A stretch of 64,000 nucleotides of DNA from NCBI RefSeq assembly GCF_016802725.1, contig NC_052673.1, positions 16,226,156 through 16,290,155 of the forward strand, given 5' to 3'. Numbering within the stretch: the first letter of the stretch is position 1; each line of letters begins with the position of its first letter. Position numbers and translations under genes: made by a program. Source of the stretch: Solenopsis invicta. Its lineage: Eukaryota; Arthropoda; Insecta; Hymenoptera; Formicidae. Below, piece by piece: positions 39,591-53,737 of the stretch. The notes beneath the pieces were generated by a model that was not told the origin of the DNA, ran no database searches, and was given only the letters and a program-made list of their open reading frames with translations.

Positions 39591-42500
39591 TCGTTCGAAT
39601 TGACTGATTTATTTTCTTTTTAAATTTTCTTTTTGAATTTTCTTTTGACATATCGCGCTAACAGTCTAATTAAGGGATTCGTAGCAAGCTGCGAATGCGT
39701 ACTACGGTATGCTCTCGTCGTCACATTTAATTGGTTGTTTCACCTACGTGCATTGTGTAACGTGTCGGCGCACCTGAGAGTTTGGTATCTACGTGTTACA
39801 CGATCCTCTCGAATGCACTGAGAAGCATAACACAACGCAATTGTATTCCGGCAATTTCAGCATGCTCCTGCTTCGGTCGGGGCATAACCCTATATTGTAT
39901 CGCATTCGTAATGCGAGATTGCAAGATCTCCTCCTACCTTGCATGATTATTATTTCAAATTTAGTATTTACCGTCACGCTGGCGCGTGCAAAAATTGCAT
40001 TATCGAATCTCATTAATCAAATTTAATAGTATGTCGAACGCAATATCCTAGGAAAAAAGAACGTATGTATAAAATAGAGAGAGTTATTGCGTTCTACCTG
40101 CGTCTAATCTTAATCACAATCTCATAAGCTTGACGAATATTCGACTTTTCGTTTACAACGATCCACACAATTTTACTTTTAAATTTTAACTTTCTGGAAT
40201 TTTTAACATACTTGTTGAACTTTATATCTACTTTTTAAAACATTTGACGATTTTTTTTTTGAAATTTTGATTCAGAAAGATTTTACTCCGTTTTAACTCC
40301 CTTGTTAATTTTACTCTATTAGACCCAAATTTTACCCGTTTCTCATTTATACCGCACTTGAGAAGACCTAAAATAATGTGAGTCGAAACGTTTGAACTTT
40401 TTAATTTATGTGCGACCTCGCATCCTTAATTTATATGCGTCTTTAGTGTTTTAAATCGCGTCAATGAAGTTTTACACCGCACGTGAAAATCCAGTTCTGG
40501 CTCTTATTGTCATCTGTTTCTTACGTATTTTATAATCTTAATATATATTTGACCGCTTGATTTAATATTTTATATGAGAATATCAACAGTACACATGCAT
40601 TGTAAAAGAATAAACTGTGTTTAAACTATTTGATAGATATACTACAGTTGTAATGTGTTGATAAAACTCGTAATAAAATTTAATTTGCAGTAGACGACAA
40701 CAAGCGTAAATTCAACAAGCGTAAATTAGTATGGATTGTTCCATACAAAGAAATGCATTGAAACTTTACGAGGAATCAGCTGTAATTCTCTGGGATGTTT
40801 AAGTTTGCTCTTGATATGTTTACCTGGTATATTAGAGTATAAAGCGTTGAGCTACCACAGCTCGCGTCATTTTGTGGCTTGGGGATAGAACGAAATAGCG
40901 GAACATAATGGCGGACATAATGAACATAATTCGTACATTTACCCTTGAGCTATAGGACCACGTGCACTTTCAAGCTGCGTAAGATCGCTATTTTTCCACA
41001 TACTGTAAAAGAATATTGGATGTCTTAAACTCTAAATTACGTTTTTCTTAAAAACGTATTTTTTAATATTCTTTAATCAGAAGATGATATTGATCGCACT
41101 TTTAATCTACAAATTCGAAAGAATAGACGATTTCTATTCTGTCTGTAAATCGCGCGCTGCGACGTTTCAAGTTTCAAAACTGTAGATATTATTAATAAAA
41201 TAAGATGTCATATAAGATGGTCTCTGAAAGAAAATATCCAAAAAGCATTGCGGAAAACTTTATTCTCCTGATTATGATGCTTTACCGTGAAGCTATCAAA
41301 AGTGATATATGTAGTTGATCTGATTTTCATGTTAAAATTTTACGAGAATCTCCTTTCTCTCTCCGTGGCGCCATTAGATAGATTATCTTTCTCTAGAAAA
41401 TATTGGACGGGCAAACAATATACCACCTTGTTCCCTGAACTATGACCGAACGATGGCGGCGGCTGCTCTAACTCGCAGAAACGGAAGAGAATATTTTCGT
41501 TCCGCTTGCTCGCTGTCATCGTTACGAAAAAATATAAAGATAACGCGTCTCATAAATATGTAAGCTTGAAGAAGCGCTTTAAGTCTGCGAGATATTACGA
41601 GTATAATGTCAGTTGTAAGTTATATGATTATATGGGATTCTTTATAAATCTGAATTTTATAGGAAACATTCGTAATATATGATTTTCAAAAATAAAGAAA
41701 ACGAGCCCTTAAACTTTGTAAGAATGTAAGACGGCATCAAGTTCTTTCGTCACCAAAATAGTGAACAAATGGAAAGAGAGAGGGAGAGACTCTCAGTTTT
41801 GTCGTTGCTTACGCAAACCTCCTCAGGCACTCTATTCAAAGGACCAAACCTGGTCGCTGATTTGCGCGCATTGCGCGCCTATTCTCGACGCTCCTTTGAT
41901 GTACCGACGGTGTATCTTCGTAAATAGTTGAGGCAGCATTTCGCGTGAGTGACGCAGTGAAACTCTATTTCCACATTTTGCGTTTAGCAAATTACACTGT
42001 TACCTACGACTACTTTGCGAACGCGAGCATTTATTTAACCAGCTTGCCATTTCAACCTTTCCATAAAGTATGCGCTAATGGAAAGTACCGGGAAATGGTT
42101 GATTATTTAAGATAAAATTGAATAACTTGTGGAGACATTTCTGATTTCACGTCGCCGACGAAGCGGACGTAAAACGATAAGCGTAATGAATAAAGAGTAC
42201 CCAGCAATATGAAAGGCATAATGGAAGAAAGATGATTTGTAAGCGAAGAACGGAAAGGAGATATTCGATATGAAATTCATACGTGGATATACACATGCTA
42301 CTAGATAACACACAGAAAGGCAAACTCTTTGTTAACTGTCGCACGCTTCTTATCAGAACGGGAAATATCTGCGTGTGTAGTTGTATACAGTTTGTTGTGG
42401 TTGCCGTATCATATCGCAGCGATGTACAGAACAATGATATTCGTCAGGGGAAGCAAAGTTACAGATAACCGAAGTTAGTAATATGTATTTAAATGAGGAA

Positions 42501-45403
42501 CGCTCACGCGCTTTTACATCACGCGGCGCGTGTAGTTCGATTGCGCGCATGTTATTATGTGTTTAAATTGGAGAAAGGACCGAGTTTAAAGAGGTAGCCG
42601 TATGTCCATTTCCAGAACGGAAATATTCTCTCAACCGTGTTGTAAGGTATATATTCGCTTGCGGTCCGGCGTTTGTCTCGCGCGGTCGTTACGTGCCCGG
42701 CTTTGACATAAACGGCTTCTGTAAATATGCATTTGCAGTCTCGAATAATTTACACTGTCCAGAATTTCGAGCGAAGCTGCAGTTATGTATGCTACATTTA
42801 ATCACGCAATATCGACATTGTTCGAAATAAAATTACAATATTTTTTAATTGAGGACATTTGCGACGTATTTCATTCTGCCTCTGCAAATACGTCAGCTAT
42901 TTCATTAATTAATATTTATTAGAAAATTAGTTTAAAACACAAGTCTTTGAAATATGATATTTTAATGTATTTACTAATTGACAAGAATTTATGGGGACAA
43001 TTCTTAGTCATTATTATATTTGCATTGATATTGAATGACAAAATTGTATTTAAATTTATTTAAATTATCTCTCGTACATGAAATTTTAATTATAATTATT
43101 GATTGAAACAAATCAATGGTACGTTTGCCCCCAGAGTCAAATATCAAAGAATACGAATTTGAATTTAAATGAATATGCAAGAGAAACGAACGACAGTGCA
43201 TAGAAAAAGCAAACAGTGTAAAACCGACGTAGACACATGAAGAAAAGTATACACGTGGAAGTCTAAGTTTACATGTACGACGCACAGTCGTGTATCCCAG
43301 CCGGCAGTGCTCTCGCTTCTGGCTCTATCGATTTAGGACGACTCTACGTAACCGCGACAACCAGTCGGTTCATATACAGTCTGTCTTTCGCGTTATGCCT
43401 TTCTTACATTGTCTAAAAAAATCTAAAGGTTTACCTAAAGGATCGCCGATGTGTAAATCATTTGAACTTCAACCGCGCTACCTTTACTCCGTTTATTTTT
43501 CATTTTGCTGACGAATCAAGCTTATGCGCAGTTTGAAGATAAATTGATTAAGGAAAAGATTGATCGATAAAATATTCATACACCGCGCCTATTTCGTGGT
43601 ATGTATGTACATGAAAAAAAATTGCATCGATATAATTAAATATAATCATGAACCATTCATATCGTTCTTTGCGTCTCACGATTGTCGTTTTTGTAAATGG
43701 TAATGAGTTGTAATGAGATTTAATCGACCAAAGCTCTGTGCATGGCCGATTCTTATTACAGCTCATTACGAAGTTGCACGTGCAATTCTGTGTAGGCCGG
43801 CCTCAGCGTGATGAAGCACAAGCTAGAAGAGATGGCATGAAAGTAAGTGAAACTGTCCTTGACGCGTCTATCGATTTTCTTGAGCATCTTATTTGGTTGA
43901 AGAGCAAAAACACATTCTTAAACTCGGAAATTTCCTTTTTCTACGTAACGTCGCCGGTTGTTGAACTTAAATTACTTTAAAGGATACGATACGTATATTA
44001 CGAGCAGCTGGTGTCATCAACATTATAATATAAGCATTAACTATTTTCTTGAAGAAAATAAAATGTCACTACTTGATGCAATCTTAAGACCATTAAGTAT
44101 ATTGAAGACAAAAATTAAAAAGTCTCTTAAAATCAATTTCAGACGGTGGTTCATGATACGTAATTAATTTAATTCAATGTGTTTAGTCATTAGAGATTTT
44201 TAATGCAAAAAGTTAAAAAAATATGTCAAGCGTTATCACTTAATCACTTTTTTTACTTTTTGAGATACAAGGTAAATCACGTCAAGGATGACTTCTGCTA
44301 ATATTAAATTTCTAATATTGTTTACAATGACACGTTTTCGCTGTTGTAAATTATTGAACGCAGTTTCCATAATAGAATTACGTTATCGAGAATAAGTTTG
44401 AGATACATAATCATTTCGATTGCATGTTGCGAGAGAGAGAGAGAGAAAAGTTCGACCCCGAACTTGTCCGGGTCTTTTATGTAAACGGAAAGGAATTATC
44501 TGAGCGTCCGTAATATGTATTATCTCCCTTGCCCTGAATAATAACGGAATAACGAAGAGTCGAAGTGGAGAGACGCGGACGCCTACGCGAACGATATTGT
44601 GCCGGTAAAGTCAATGAGACGTAATTGACCGATTCAGAAGTAATAGGGTGCACCACCTCTATGGTTGGATCTCGACGAAGATCGAGTCGCGCAATCCAAA
44701 ATTGAGCGAGATCGCGTCACTTCCCTGATTCGCAATACGTCGCCATCGCGTAATAATGTTGCGTAATCGAGCCTACAATGTGTACCGAGCGAATTATACG
44801 TATTCGAGTATACGGTTGGGAAGAACAGAGATTCCTACGAAGCGGTGACACGAGTGCAATTACGCGCCTAATTAAGGAAAGCGGAAGGGAGGTCTAGAAC
44901 GAATTTGTTACGGAAAAACAAATGCGGCTATTTAAAGGAGCACAATAAAAATAGGGACGTGCGTTTCATTTCTAATTCGAGGCTGCCGTTCGTTCTTTAT
45001 CACAAATTCAAGAAATCGTTAAGCTATTGGCTTTTCGCTGCTTTGCGCTAATAGGTCTACTTTTTTTTTTATTATTAATAACTATTATTAATGGATGTGG
45101 GACGAACGTTATTGACGCAAAAGCATTGTGACGCGCTAGGATGTGACAGTAAAATTGACGTCAAAGTCGAATAATGTCTCACACGATACCGATCGAACGC
45201 TCCTTCAATTATCAATGAATTACGTCATGTCGCCGTGGTGAAATGTCAAGCAAGGATAAATCAGTTTGGTAAAGAAATGATTGAACTTTTGCGCATCAAT
45301 GCTCGAAAAGTGTCGTTTAATATGAAAAATCTCTTCGTGCGTTGGAAAGATGCGGAATAGAGAGAGAAACGTCCAGATAGATTATCTTCATTTCATCAAG
45401 ACC

Positions 45404-45535
45404 TGTATTATGGAACTGTTCGAGATGGATTTCGATCAGAGAATTATTTCGTTTTCCTTCGAAAACACAATAGAAGTCTATAGAATAATTGAATGATTCT
45501 GATCGAAATCCATTCCGAACGGTCCTATAATACGT
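45404..45535. repeat. Long inverted repeat with diverged arms (MITE-like)
   Basis: Arms 45404-45448 and 45484-45535 pair along their length; the core ATGGATTTCGATCAGA (45425-45440) is perfectly complementary to 45498-45513. The spacer is about 35 nt. Confidence 0.78.
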
Positions 45536-45853
45536 ACCCAGCAGATTCAAGGTTAATTTTGTTCTAACGAGGTCAGAGCGTATACATTCCGGAAGATCGA
45601 ATGATTAGGGACAATGGCGAATCGGATGTGAGAAGTCAAGTGTTCGGTCCGAAGCAAAGTCTGTTCAATCGCGATGAAAAAAATCCTCTTTCTCTGACGC
45701 AGTTTACATTGCATTACTTTCACGATTACAAATATTACATTTCATTTTACGAAAAAAAAATTGATGATCGTTATTTCGAAATTATCTCTTCTGTTGTCTT
45801 TTTTCATTCGTTATCTGTCACGTGTATATTGCAAGTAGAAACGGTAATTTGCG

Positions 45854-45901
45854 TTAATGATTTTTGCAGGAAGAGCATTAATGACTTTTGCAGGAAGAGC
45901 A
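45854..45901. repeat. 24-bp tandem repeat, two copies
   Basis: Units 45854-45877 and 45878-45901 differ by one base (TTAATGAYTTTTGCAGGAAG and four more). The period is a multiple of 3, but I see no real gene here. Confidence 0.88.
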
Positions 45902-47731
45902 TTAATTTACAAGTAAAAGTTGATGGCATAATGGTTGATGGTGGCTCGTTAGCATTGTTAAATTAGAGAAACAATCATAAAATGAATACGTAATAATATG
46001 GATTATATCACCATTTCCGCTCACATACATATACACAAACGGTAAAATAAACAAGGAATGTTATTTTACATCTGTTACAACAAACTCGCAATTTAACGTA
46101 ATCTGATCTCCCTTTTTCCGATCTCGGAAAATTTCAAGTTGTTAGGAAACTTTTCTCCTTAATTAGACATCAGAATTACGGAAACCTTGACAAGATAAAT
46201 ACCGCTAGATACGGATACTTTAATAAATAATCAGTTAAGGCATATAATGTAGGACTGAGTAGGACTCGTTCCAACTCTAAATTTATAGTTAGCTTTTAAA
46301 AAAATTGTTATCATTTGCGCGTGTTCGTAAATGTAATGCAATTGCCTCTTTTATGTTATAATAATGTGCTCATAATGGTTAGTCGTGAAATTAACTGTTC
46401 TCATAAAATATTTTATAGGATATATTACACAAAATTATTTCTTTTATTATTTAGTAGAAAATTTAGTAGAAAATCTTTTTAGCGAAAATGTTAATAGAAT
46501 TCATTGATCATTTATTCACTTCTTCAATTTTAATTACATCTATATATTAGCTTTCTAAAAATATACGTTGGTATTCATGTTTCACATATTCTTGCAACGT
46601 ACGCACAATTTGTTGCGTATAATAGAATTCACGTTCACAAAGTATCGTACGAAGTCGTATTCATCCGTTGTATGCTCATCTTTGAATTTTTTTGCATATA
46701 ATAAAAATTATTAACCTAAAAATACGTTTGCTATATATTGCATTATAATGCGATATTTCAGTTTTGATATTCTTTATGAAAAAAGGATTAATGGGGAGGG
46801 GGGGAGCATAATCTCATTAGCTGACAATTGAAACTATATTAAATGAAATAATAGCTATTCAATATTTTAATAATTGCAATTTCAATGTTTTAATAATTAC
46901 ATGTTTGTTTAAGTTGAACTTGTCAGTACTTCAAGTATCTTTATGAACTAAACATTTCTAGAAAATATGTAAATATTTTGTTGATTTAGTGATTAACTTT
47001 ATTTTAATAGAAGTTAACATTGAAGTTTAACGTAATATCTACTATTAGATATTAGAAAGCTGTTAGAAATTGGCTGTATGATCAATAAAGACTGTAGGGA
47101 AAGAATTATCTATATATAACTAATCTTTAATTTAGTTCGCGTCGTTTGTATAGGTTTGTATAGGTCAATCAATTGAAAGGTTAAAGTAAGGTGTAGATTT
47201 ATTAGTAGAATTTTATAAAAATAAAAATCTGTCACAATATATACTTGACATAAAAATTTTTCTTTCCTAAAATCTAAGAGAACATAACGCGCAAATGAGA
47301 TGTTTCAACACTCAATATTTACGTGGAGTTTTCTTTGTCTTCTCGTTTTATTTATTAAATATTGCAATATATTAAATAAATATTAAATATATTATTTGAT
47401 TATATTTTAGCTGCATTTGGTGCACTTAGATGCATTTACTGTGACAGAATCATTAGTATGAAAAATAATGTTATCGCTGATGTTGATGTAAGAAGCGGAT
47501 CTATTCTAAACATGGATCTCACGTCATGCTTTTGATTATTGCTAACATAATTCTTCCTGTGCAAATGCTTGTCAGTAACACATATTTCGCAATGTGCACA
47601 TCACTCTTCCTAATGCTATTTTGCTTAAAACAATTTGTCAATCTATCGCAGATGACAAAACTCTTATTACGTTTTAGAAGGCTTTAGAAAGGCTTGCGTC
47701 TATTTTAAATAAAGCAAAATGTTTAAATCTT

Positions 47732-47736
<5 letters not shown>

Positions 47737-47786
<50 letters not shown>
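47737..47786. repeat. (GA)n microsatellite
   Basis: About 25 uninterrupted units. Confidence 0.95.
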
Positions 47787-47789
<3 letters not shown>

Positions 47790-48654
47790 TATATCAAGAT
47801 TTTCGTAAACTTTGTGAACATGAATAAGGATAAATGTATTATTCTTTAGAATTACTTTATAAACTACTGTTCCATAAAGATTTTTTCACATTTGGCCCCC
47901 TTTTTACATATGACAAGGCATCATCACAAAGGTAAAGCTCTAAAAATGAAACAGAAAACTAACTTGAAAAGTTTCTGTAGAATGAAGCAATAGATTCCGA
48001 GAAATACTTTTTACTCTTGGTTGTGCAAAATGCAGCGCAAAAAACAATTTTTTTTCTACAAGAGTTGTTAATATGCGAGTGATACATAGATATATAAACG
48101 CGCGCATAACACGTTTATTATTAAATAAAAAAATAAGAAAATAATTAAATCTCTAAAAAATCTTTAAGCTTCAAGGTAAATATTAAATTATTTATACATT
48201 TCTACATTATAACTCACATTTTAAAATATAAATTATTTTATATAATTACTTGTTTTTATTGTAAAATAATAATCGAGACACGATTAATTGATTACAGCTC
48301 ATACATGGCTTCCAGCTATAATTATTAGAAAATATTTATCATCATTATTTTTTCTCACGGTACTTTTAAAAAAAGTATTTAATTCCCATTTACTTATACT
48401 TGCAGTAAAATATTAAATTACGCAAATATTTAATACTCATTTAATATTGCAATATTTAATAAATAAAACAAGAAAAAGAGGGAACTGAAACTTCACGTAA
48501 ATATTGATGTTGAGACATTTCATTTACACGTTACGTCCTCTTAGATTTTGGGGAAGGAAGATTCTTATGTCAAGCACATGTTGCGACAGAAACTTTTATT
48601 TGGAGTTCCCCTTTACATGAATGTTGTACAAAGATTAAAGAGATCATAATAGCA

Positions 48655-48709
<55 letters not shown>

Positions 48710-48710
48710 A
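48655..48710. repeat. (GA)n microsatellite, slightly interrupted
   Basis: GA repeat with GAAA interruptions, 250 bp before the CpG-rich island at 48.95 kb. Confidence 0.93.
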
Positions 48711-48949
48711 CTTTAGATAAATTAGAACGGATATTTATAACGTAATCCAATATTTGCACATGGAAATTATTAAAAACTCAAGAGAATTTTCATGTTTCTC
48801 CAATTTTTATTCGGCGAGATTGATCTCGTGTAACTTAAGTTTAACTTTACGTAACGTTAGGGTTGTGATGTAGGAAGAGAGCCGAAATTGGTCAATCAAA
48901 GTCACTTGAATAGAACGATGGTGTTGTTTGGTGCAACAAATCCGTAAAC

Positions 48950-49720
48950 AAACGCGACTCTCGCGATCTACGCTTCATGCACACGTGGACGTCCCTCCCT
49001 TCTCGGTCCACAGGGGAGCGTGACAACAACACGCGGGTGGGAGGGTGGTTTTCATTCGAATGATGTTCTTACTTACTTGCTACATCAGGCGAGGGTAGCA
49101 ATCTCTCACAGGAACTTTTCTCTTTATTCGTTTTCCTCCCGACTAATCGCGCCGGGAGATCTCTTCCAGCAAAGAAAGGGTGTCCTTCACCGAGGACACC
49201 GATAGGTTGAGAATAAGCAGCGAGATTGGTCGAGTCTCCCTTTTTTCTCACGATCGAAAGCGTGACGCGTCGATAGGGGTGCGAGCCGATCGAGATACGC
49301 GTTGGTCGTCGTCGAAGGGTTGTTTGAAGCGAGAATTTTCGCGGCATCGTATCCGACACGAGATTACTCCTCCTTACGTACGCATGATCACCAACCCCTT
49401 CCGGCTTCCTCAGTTACTCTTTGCAGTGTTTTCTACGAGCTTGAAAGCGGAGTCGATGAAAATAGTAGTCTACGACGATCGACCGTCGCCACCCGCGTCG
49501 CTCGGTCGACTAACTGGTTTGACTGGTCTGCCTCCCCGTACACTCGGAGATTTTATTCCATCCCCACCAGGATCTCCCGACTCCCCCCTTCTAACAAACC
49601 CCACTCGTGACACCCACTCACAATCCGACGTAGGTGCTCGAGGGTGCGTGAACGTTAAGGGTGAACGCAAGCCTAGTCGTTGACCATGTAATTGATAGTT
49701 TACCGTATCATCCAAAGATC
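48950..49720 (-). promoter_or_regulatory. CpG/GC-rich island, candidate promoter and untranslated first exon of CaMKK
   Basis: Base composition shifts sharply from AT-rich flanks to GC- and CpG-rich sequence with long open frames on both strands, as expected where TAA/TAG are rare by composition. On the minus strand a donor-like GCAA|GTAAGT sits at about 49076-49071, in the right order and orientation to splice to the acceptor at 38821. The transcription start is not visible; the link to CaMKK is inferred. Confidence 0.35.
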
Positions 49721-50436
49721 AATTAAAGGTCTGTTCCTTATGACAAAAATAATTGTCTAAAAAGAGCAATGTTGGCTTAACGTCATTAACATGTTATTGA
49801 CAGCCGATCCTGTCACCTGGATAATTGAAGAGTTTTTTGTTAAAGTATAATTATTTTACGGTACAATTATTTTGCCTGAAATTCATGATCGCGTTGTAAT
49901 TCCAGAGTCGCATAATATGTCCCTGAAATTATAATATGAGATTGATTAAGATCGAATTCATTACTCACACATTTATATTTAATTATGCTTATACACTATT
50001 TACACAGAAATAATTATTATGTCCATATATTTGATTTATACGATGATAGCTTTTTCGAAACAATTCACTTTAGAATTTAACTGAGAAAGAAAAATATATG
50101 AATCTCTGAATTTTATCTTTATAATGGAAAGTTTTAAGCTTTAAATTCCTCAATTACTTGAACCAACTCTTTTATGTAACTAATGATTGTGCCCAATTTA
50201 AGCACCCAAAGTACTTACAGGCAGATTCTGGCTACCTATACAGATAGGGAAGGACTTACATCTCTAACTTTGTTCAAGGCTGAGTCTCGCAATGTGCCAG
50301 CATTTGAAAAGAGTTTCACCTTTATCATAAAATTTCAGAATTTCTTATATCAACTAGTTTCTTATATATTCTAGTTCTTATATATACTTATATATTCTAG
50401 TTTCTTGCATAAAATATAATTATATTACTGTATAAT

Positions 50437-50530
50437 ATAATTAATGTTTTATTTAAAAAAAATTTGTTGATAACTTATTGATATTATATTTATCAACAAA
50501 TTTTTTACTTTTTAATAAAATGTTAATTAT
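50437..50530. repeat. AT-rich hairpin, about 38-41-nt arms, 16-nt loop
   Basis: Arms 50437-50473 and 50490-50530 are complementary with few differences; the inner part (AAAATTTGTTGATAA) is perfect. Confidence 0.8.
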
Positions 50531-50799
50531 TCTATACCAGAATCAAATTACATTTTAACAAGTTATTTATTTTCTTGATAATAGTTTTTTAACTCATCTA
50601 AATTGTCTGAAGTGAAGTTTAAAATACCCCCATCTTCAAAATTGCGATATGATTGATAGAAATCTATTATGTTGAAGTTCTGAAAATGGTGTTTTATATA
50701 ACTTTACTAAAATATATAGATTAAATTTTCCTCATACGCCAACTACTTTCACGCCAGACGAAAAATTTTCTTTATACGCGGACAAACCAGTTTTCAAGT

Positions 50800-51200
50800 T
50801 TATGTCCAAGGTTACGAACGAAATAGCGGCGTACTTACGTCACGAACATCGATTCGGAGGCGTTCATTGACCTACCCAATTCTAAGCGATCGCGAGCGTA
50901 TCATCGCGAGCGTCGGTTTCGTGAGTCAGTTACTAATCCACCCACTCACGAATCGAAAGACCTTGCCCAACACACCTTGCATAAATCTTTCATAGCGATT
51001 ATCGCGCTGTACTGAAAAAAATCTCCAATCGTTGTATTGCCGACTTTTACCTCAATGTCGAAACTTCAACATGATTGACCGACCGTAGTCCGTTTATAGT
51101 CCACGTCATTTCTCTTTCTCGGATACGATCTATCGATCGCCATTTCAGTCGGTTAAAGGTTTGAGATAGCGGGTAGTAAGTAGTACACCCGACCAAATTG
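50800..51200 (-). promoter_or_regulatory. GC-richer patch with minus-strand donor, alternative first-exon candidate
   Basis: A GC-richer patch with a minus-strand GACG-GTAAGT-type donor (GTAAGT at 50838-50833). If transcribed leftward, an exon ending at 50839 could splice to the acceptor at 38821. No coding frame; no core promoter element identified. Confidence 0.25.
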
Positions 51201-51224
51201 TGTCGCGCGAATTTTCCACAACAT

Positions 51225-51228
<4 letters not shown>

Positions 51229-51273
<45 letters not shown>
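51229..51273. repeat. (TC)n microsatellite
   Basis: About 22 units. Confidence 0.95.
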
Positions 51274-51276
<3 letters not shown>

Positions 51277-52799
51277 GTCGCTAATTAAAAAGTTTTGCGA
51301 ACCGCACTAACGATTCTCGGTTTGGGAAAGTTTCATTCACGCACACAATATTGGTTAGCACAGCTGTTCACGGTTCTCATTCTGCAACTATTACAATAGC
51401 AACTATTGTTATAGTTACAATTAATAATGATACTTTGTTTTACCGCCAGAGTAATTTTCGCAGCTATTAGAAAACTAAAGTTTCCAACGAAGATGGCCGA
51501 TTAACATATCTCTCATGTTTGAGAGTCTGAATTAAAAATTATACAATACTTTTAAGAATCATTAATTTTTTTAACTCATTTGTCACTGATATTTTTAATA
51601 AATTATAAATTGTGAGCTGAAGACGTATATGATGATATATTACTTTGAATCGTTCAAAGGTTACGCATTGTTATTGATGATCGAGAACTTCCACTAGAGC
51701 ATTTATTGAAATGTAAATGATACAAATGATAAAAAGTCAATTTAAATGAACGATTAATCTTAGCTTACAAGATCACGTCAAGAATAACCTGCATATTAAT
51801 ATAACCATTTTGCGTTTCAGTTTCAGATTTTATGAAGATCCTTCAGTTTGCATTCACGGTAAATTACTTTCATGTACATCCACATCTAACCATTTTATCC
51901 CAGTTACGACTTAATTACGTAATAACTTAATAAATTCTCGAAAGCGTAGTAAACGTAAACAACTTGAAATGAGCTAAGATAGAAGACCATCAATGCAGAT
52001 ATTATTAATATCCTGATCAACGCGTCCTTTTCAGAATAATTAACTTTCAATTGCTACAGCTTAATCAATTTCGACGGGCTGCATCGCTCTATTCTTGAAT
52101 ATTTGAACAGGAGAAGCTTACATAATTTGTAGTCATATATTAACGAGTCAATAAAAGCGTGAGACGGCAAACTGTTGACACGCAGAATTAATCTATAAAC
52201 GACACACGGGGCGCTGCAAACTGCGTCGCCACACTCTCATCGATCACGGCTGCTTATACAGGTGTAGCTTGTACACAAGCTCGCACGGGTGCAGCGTATT
52301 ATTGCCAATTTATCAAGTGCTACTCCTCCTTCGTATTGAACTAGACAGTAAACAGATTTAATCTTAGCTGGGAACGACAAATATACACGGTTACTGACAG
52401 ATCGAATTTCAATATGATTGAGGAATTTCTCGCCTGCAGTTTCTTGCCGACTTTCACGAGCGTTCGTCAAGTGACTTAAAAATGTTATCAATCCCGAGTT
52501 TAGCTAAATTAGGAGATCAAATAAATAACAAAAATTTCAACATAGAAAATTTGATATGCTTATTCATATAATGCATAAATATAATAAAAGGTTTAAAAAA
52601 AATTGATTTAAATAGAAAGAACACGAGTCAAATTATTCTTGGAACTCGGTTTAATCTTACAGCGGGGAAAATTGATCTCGTATCGATCATATTACCAATT
52701 ATCAAATATCTCAAACATACGTAAGTCGCGTCGTTTTCTCGGCGATACCAACCGCACAAATCAGTCATCGGTTTTAATAAACCTCGCCTCTAGAGATGT

Positions 52800-53290
52800 C
52801 GGCACGCGATCGCTCGTGTAACAGGCAATATTTCAGCATGGTCGGATTACAGGTAGCGGAGTCGCGTGGGGAGTAGTAGACCGTAGTAGACGAAGAGTAC
52901 ACCGATCGTCGGGGACCATCCGACCATCGGTCGGGCTCGAGAGATCGAATCTCAATTCGGTAGAAATGAAATTCCTCGTGGCCGATCTTCGCTTTGCGCG
53001 GCGTTCAACTTGGTGAAATACGACCGCGTGGCCGCTCGCTGTGAATTCGCGAGATACCGGATATCTTATGCATTTCCAATAACGCATCGCGCTCTCCGTT
53101 GCTGCGCATTGCCGCGCATTTTCGCGCATTTTCGCGCGGCTAATAATACATTTCTTTTTCTTTTTCTTTTCCTTTTTCTCTCACGCTTTCTCTCGTTATC
53201 GGTAACTCGAGAATCGCGTCTTATTAAAAATCCGAAGCACGAGTCATCGAGTTGTCACCGTCGGAAGAATCGCATTAAAAAAGTAGATTA
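52800..53290. promoter_or_regulatory. CpG-rich island of unknown role
   Basis: A GC/CpG-rich patch in AT-rich sequence, ending in a pyrimidine-rich tract (about 53147-53195). Frames on both strands are open only by composition. It may be a promoter or enhancer for CaMKK or for the secreted-protein gene starting downstream of it at 55395. Confidence 0.25.
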
Positions 53291-53737
53291 ATATCGCGAC
53301 GTTCTGCTAGAGTATGCGAAGAATTAGAAACTGATCCCATAATATTTTTTGTTTGGTTTAATTTAAATCTGTTTTATTTGCATTATGGATGTACATAAAA
53401 AATAAGATTATATTATAAATGTAAAAAAAATGTGATATTGCGTTTGTGTTCATAATAATTTACTTAATCTTATCTATTTGCATTTCTTAACCTAAACCAA
53501 ACAGAAGCTGCGAAAGGAATATTGCTTTTTGTTCTTTAATGTTACTATTTTTTTTTTACTCTTTAATGTTTCATTTAAAAGGTGATGGAGATGAATCTGC
53601 GACATTCAATAAGTGGTTTACTTGAATCTGACGTTTTCAGCACACTTGTTCAATCTGAAATTATGCTGTATGCGAAAAGTAAAAGGCAATTTTCGCTCTT
53701 CGATTATTTACACACGTTTGAATAAATGATAAGTTGT

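Noticed and set aside
49180..49683. 167-codon plus-strand frame, the longest single frame in the middle region
   Set aside because: It lies in a GC/CpG-rich island with equally open frames on the other strand; no recognisable motif, no splice context. Composition explains it.
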